Below are positions 61,251 to 64,000 of a stretch of DNA of 64,000 nucleotides, in pieces. The translations under genes and the position numbers were made by a program. The notes below the pieces were generated by a model. That model saw nothing but the letters and a program-made list of their open reading frames with translations, did no database searches and was not told where the DNA came from. Location of the stretch: contig OZ020244.1 in the NCBI GenBank assembly GCA_963971285.1, forward strand, positions 27,032,001 to 27,096,000, read 5' to 3'. The DNA is from Astropecten irregularis. Taxonomy: Eukaryota; Echinodermata; Asteroidea; Paxillosida; Astropectinidae. Position 1 is the first letter of the stretch. Each line of letters starts with the position of its first letter.

Positions 61251-62877
61251 TGATACATGAGCTACAAACGTGGCTATTCATGATATTGATCTTAGAGTAT
61301 TTGGAGATGAATTTTCATAATTAATTATAGACGGGAGTATCAATGTTTCATTGATTATATTAAGTAAATATCTCGTGATGTTCGCGATGGGAATAAGTCA
61401 ACCGGGAACGTGACCTATCCGACAATCAACGTTACTATCCGAAATTTGACGAAAATTTGAGTTCGTACTGTTTCCGGATATTCCTGGCCAAAGCAAAAAT
61501 TTGGCTTTTTGCTTACATACCCCTCCAGTGCATTTAATTAGCCGATACCGGGACCTATAAATTGTCAGACAATAGTCGGAGATTCTTGCTCTGGGAACCA
61601 GACTACTGTGAAATGTGTCTACTGTGACGAAACAGTGGAGCGACTAGGTAACTTTAGCAATGCGGGAGGTCCCAGCATAGATATAAATATATAAATATAT
61701 ATATTTATATTATGAATATAATTATGATTTTAACAATCTTTTTGTTTTACTTTTGCGAAGCGAAAAAAGCATAATCATGTACTATTCGGTTTGCAGTTCA
61801 GAAACCAGATTTGCTTTGTTCATTTTTTTTTCATTTTTCTTTTTTCTTTTCTTCCGTCAATCGCTGGTATCGTAAGGTATCGAAATAATATAGCACCAGG
61901 AACGACAGACATTATCTCTGGAACTGATACAATAATTTACAAGAACGAACAGTAGTATTTTATTAGAAGAAACTTGTTTTGTAATTAATCAATTTTGAAT
62001 TTATGCCGCTGATGGTACCTCTTTTCACTGATCGAACGTGAAAATACTAATTGTATACACAACTTTATATATGTATAAATCGTATGCCGTATCAATCATA
62101 TTTCCATCTGAAACAATCACGTGTATTTATCATAAAAAAAATGTGGACAAAATTCACATTTCTTGTAAAAAGTATTATTTTGTTCGATATCTATAATTTA
62201 TGCTGTTTTTCATCATTCTGTCTGCCACGTTTGTGTGCTTTTATTAATGGCAAATGTTTTCGAAATTCCCTCGTCTTAGCTTGAAAATACAATGAATGGA
62301 ACACCATCTTTGACCCTAACAAAGACGAGCACTTTGCCTACAACGCCAGCAGCGCTCGCACAATGGCCCATTCAACTCAGCCTGAATGTCAATTCAATGA
62401 AAGCCCATTCACGGATCTGGTCTACACAATAGGCTAGATTTAGTCTATTCATGCTCCCAAACAGTGTAATCCCGCAATCGATAGCCTGGCTTGCTCTCTT
62501 CATAAGTCTACAACGAAATGGTCTACAACGAAATATGCTAGTCAGTAATTGTATTGGCGAGAGACGACGGTTTGTGCACGTTTGGTTAATGTAACATACG
62601 GTGTATGCACTGCACATGACTTGTGTTCGGTTGTTTTTCCAGCCAGCAGGAGCGGAAGACTGCGAGTATATCTGAACCTTTTTCTGCCTTCAACCCGATT
62701 CCAAATCATTTTTTTTTAAACAATGACAAAAGCGATATATATGTGGTTCGTTTCCTTGTTTGTCATTGCTAGCATTCATATTGCACGGATGCTCTAATCG
62801 AAGCTTGCATGTCTGAAGCAGCTCGGGTCTAGCTGTTTACTGTGTGGAAGTTTGAAGGAAGTCGGGCGCCACCTGAT

Positions 62878-63846
62878 ATGACTGAACGGAAGAAGCAGGA
62901 AATGGTGATGGAGAAGGGCCACGTTGGACAGTATCAAGGGGGACAAACCAAAATCCTTCAAGTTGGTATCAATCCACCGAGAATGCCTCTGGGATACCTC
63001 GTGGAGACGTATCCGGCTCGTCCGTCCGGACTTCCCGCGGTTCCCAGTACCGTGTTTGAGAATAATAGCTTCATCCCAGGAGAGACCTTGCCTGCCCCTG
63101 TTGTGGTGAAGCAGACGACACTGAGGGTACAGTCGCCCATTGATCTGAGTTCCGGAAGTGCGGCATCCGCACTGTCTCGTCCCCGTTCAACCCTTTCCCA
63201 ACCAGCGGACACTCGCCTACAGGACAACGTGATAATGCAATGCGAAGAAATCCGAGATGATGACGATGAAAACGTGGATTGCGAGAGCACTACTCGGTAT
63301 GAGGAAGTTGATGTCTTGTCAGACGCCTCCTCCTTCGACTCGGAAGATGCCTCCGTCGTGGAGGAATATCACGACACAATGGACGAGGGCACACCCCAAG
63401 ATGAGACACTCCTGCCTTACACTGAGGTGTGTACTCAGAGGTCCGTGGCATACCTGATCAATGGTTATGCCTACACAAGGAATCGGCAGCAGCAGGGGAA
63501 GACGTACCTCAGATGTCGCGAAAGAGGATGCAGCGCCCGAGCCATGGTGATGAGCAATGTGCAACGCGCCACTGTATTCAACAGCACGCATAACCACCCT
63601 CTGCCCGATCTCTCCAGGAAAGTCAAGAGGAGGAGGTTATCCCCTTATTATGATGAGGTTGGCAGCGATGGAAGGAGGGAGAGAGCCGTTATTGTTCCTC
63701 CTTCACAGGTCACGTCAGAGGGACAGAAGTGGCAACCATTCGTGTCCGCGAACATTCATGGCGGTGTGCAATATTACCAAAGTCACAACATTCAAGATGT
63801 CGGTGGTCCAAGAATCATCTACGTCCATTCTCTGAAGGCGAGGTAA
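62878..63846 (+). CDS. FLYWCH-type zinc-finger protein, first coding exon or complete CDS
   Basis: ATG at 62878 opens a 322-codon frame ending TAA at 63844-63846. Residues 190-245 form a FLYWCH-like module: AYLINGYAYTRNR, then TYLRC, Cys213, Cys218, and THNHP with His238 and His240, matching the C-C-H-H zinc pattern after the hydrophobic GY.Y start. FLYWCH fingers bind DNA or protein in chromatin-associated regulators. An acidic, low-complexity segment (RDDDDENVDCE) precedes it, and a basic KVKRRR nuclear-localisation-like patch follows at about 250. The residue pattern lacks the exact FLYWCH letters at the start. The stop overlaps a good splice donor (GCGAG|GTAATC at 63841-63847), so the coding sequence may continue outside the window. 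An in-frame GTG upstream at 62842 is ignored because animals start at ATG. Confidence 0.72.
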   Translation: MTERKKQEMVMEKGHVGQYQGGQTKILQVGINPPRMPLGYLVETYPARPSGLPAVPSTVFENNSFIPGETLPAPVVVKQTTLRVQSPIDLSSGSAASALSRPRSTLSQPADTRLQDNVIMQCEEIRDDDDENVDCESTTRYEEVDVLSDASSFDSEDASVVEEYHDTMDEGTPQDETLLPYTEVCTQRSVAYLINGYAYTRNRQQQGKTYLRCRERGCSARAMVMSNVQRATVFNSTHNHPLPDLSRKVKRRRLSPYYDEVGSDGRRERAVIVPPSQVTSEGQKWQPFVSANIHGGVQYYQSHNIQDVGGPRIIYVHSLKAR

Positions 63847-64000
63847 TCTTTTCTTCTCAATTTGTTTTGTTTTAAATTCAAACATAACAAACAAGCGGAA
63901 AAAATCAACGAATTTTCCGTCAATTGTAAGTTCGATGTTTCTTTGTTTTTCTCGCGTTATTTATCGTGTGATTTTACTTTGATGAGAATAGACATAATAT
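63847..64000. other. 3' flank or intron after the FLYWCH exon
   Basis: T-rich sequence beginning TCTTTTCTTCTC. It could be the start of an intron if the donor at 63842 is used, or a 3' untranslated region. Nothing else is recognisable. Confidence 0.4.

Larger units (their letters stand above)
59207..62877. other. Spacer between P450 F and the FLYWCH gene
   Basis: Both flanking genes start at its edges (divergent), so it should contain two promoters. The centre is taken by a nested pair of TIR elements (59522-61250). From 61250 to 62877 I see A/T-rich DNA with short tandem ATATAA words near 61680 and no supported gene. The last 300 bases before 62878 are probably the 5' leader of the FLYWCH gene. 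Confidence 0.5.

Noticed and set aside
62842-62877. Upstream start of the FLYWCH frame
   Set aside because: That position is GTG, not ATG; the first in-frame ATG is 62878.

Overview
The window is animal nuclear DNA, AT-rich and full of introns. It carries many terminal-inverted-repeat elements, tRNA-derived SINEs and a LINE tail. The gene set (clan-2-like microsomal cytochrome P450s, an interleukin-17-receptor-like gene, a FLYWCH zinc-finger gene) and the repeats suggest a marine invertebrate deuterostome, most likely an echinoderm such as a sea star. That placement is inference; no species marker is present.

Layout. Six cytochrome P450 genes lie head-to-tail on the minus strand. They are called here A (1-2410, 3' end outside the window), B (4356-7970), C (31729-36025), D (42025-44827), E (49887-53087) and F (56657-59206). 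Each has four coding exons (about 281, 125, 963 and 179 nt) with intron phases 2, 1, 1 and encodes about 515 residues. A and B form one subgroup and C-F another. Repeated 3'-flanking DNA accompanies C-F, so they arose by segmental tandem duplication. A broken, inverted F-like copy lies between C and D (about 36940-38917, plus strand) and is split by a hAT-type element with a perfect 8-bp target duplication.

Between B and C, on the plus strand, is a 12-exon gene (11895-27117). I read it as a 461-residue single-pass receptor with an IL-17RD-like ectodomain. Its tail is short and has no SEFIR domain, so it looks decoy-like or regulatory. At the right end a FLYWCH zinc-finger coding exon starts at 62878 and may be spliced onward beyond the window.

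The P450s should be ER-anchored haem enzymes of xenobiotic, lipid or steroid metabolism. C, D and F have Ala where the I-helix oxygen-activating Thr is expected, and C-F have Tyr for the Phe of the haem-loop signature. Divergence is concentrated in the F-G region, as expected of a family diversifying in substrate choice.

The rest is mostly repeats: a 1.7-kb minisatellite in intron 1 of C, a TTAA-flanked MITE family with about ten copies or fragments, several hAT-like elements with target duplications, foldback elements, a perfect 31-bp-arm palindrome, and a 0.47-kb GGT-type microsatellite. Exon limits come from splice consensus, phase agreement and comparison among paralogues, not from transcripts.
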